From assembly GCF_000092865.1 (NCBI RefSeq), contig NC_014151.1:1984001-2048000 (forward strand): a stretch of DNA of 64,000 nucleotides, in the 5' to 3' direction. Below the pieces are notes generated by a model that was not told where the DNA came from, made no database searches, and saw nothing but the letters and a program-made list of their open reading frames with translations. Within the stretch, counting starts at the first letter, position 1. Every line of letters starts with the position of its first letter. The translations under genes were made by a program, and so were the position numbers. The stretch is from Cellulomonas flavigena DSM 20109. GTDB lineage: Bacteria > Actinomycetota > Actinomycetes > Actinomycetales > Cellulomonadaceae. This document shows, piece by piece, positions 63,935 to 64,000 of this stretch.

Positions 63935-64000
63935 GTGTTCGTCCTCACGATCGACCAGCGCGGCAGCCGACGCAGCACCGACCGCGTCCCCGAGCTGCTC
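63935..64000 (+). CDS. Unidentified gene, 5' end only
   Basis: The first 22 codons (MFVLTIDQRGSRRSTDRVPE...) run to the window edge. GTG with GGGAGGG 7 bp upstream is a good start. The opening FVLTIDQRGSR resembles SatD-type actinobacterial proteins, but this is too short to assign. Preceded by its own AT-rich promoter region with a dyad. Confidence 0.55.
   Translation, partial: MFVLTIDQRGSRRSTDRVPELL

Overview
The window is about 64 kb of very GC-rich chromosome. GTG starts, 4-bp GTGA/ATGA gene overlaps, a phosphatidylinositol-mannoside (PIM) operon and SsgA- and YebC-type genes mark it as an actinobacterium. The mixture of mycobacteria-like core synteny with a type IV pilus locus suggests a Cellulomonas-like member of the Micrococcales; this placement is inference. 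Almost everything is core genome. I see no insertion sequences, prophage, CRISPR array or rRNA operon.

Region 1 (1-5.2 kb): a p-aminobenzoate pair (pabB, pabC), a convergent ssgA-family gene, tRNA-Val(CAC) with a strong hairpin terminator, and glutamine-dependent NAD synthetase. Region 2 (5.2-15.8 kb): thrS, HIT protein, PIP synthase, PIM acyltransferase, PimA and a membrane protein as one tightly coupled operon for PIM anchors, then pdxS, Nudix, aminotransferase and pdxT (vitamin B6), then yebC. Region 3 (15.9-24.8 kb): ruvC, ruvA and ruvB (Holliday junctions), yajC-secD-secF (protein export), apt, and a bifunctional (p)ppGpp enzyme.

Region 4 (24.9-36.9 kb): leftward genes (an AbiEi/DUF559-like orphan, a DUF349 protein, a membrane cyclophilin), then rightward metallo-hydrolase, hisS, an unknown gene, a radical SAM gene under a perfect LexA box, aspS and a GNAT protein. 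These are followed by leftward lipase-maturation-factor, DUF2809 and MMPL genes (to 39.1 kb). Region 5 (39.2-47.9 kb): rarA, rpsD with a long leader, DUF948/DUF6167 proteins, alaS, ruvX, mltG and aroE.

Region 6 (47.9-60.8 kb): a complete monoderm type IV pilus locus (pilB, pilT, pilC, pilA, three minor-pilin-like genes, pilD, pilM, pilN, pilO) lies between aroE and aroC-aroK-aroB. Its four transcription units share a motif, GCTYMAG-N16-CCGAT, that looks like a sigma-28 (FliA/SigD/WhiG-class) promoter, implying that pili are co-regulated with motility. The window ends in the first codons of an unidentified gene preceded by an AT-rich dyad.

The two observations I consider most worth following are the sigma-28-like promoter set on the pilus locus, and the SOS promoter (LexA box inside a leaderless promoter) in front of a radical SAM protein that ends in a sliding-clamp-binding-like peptide.
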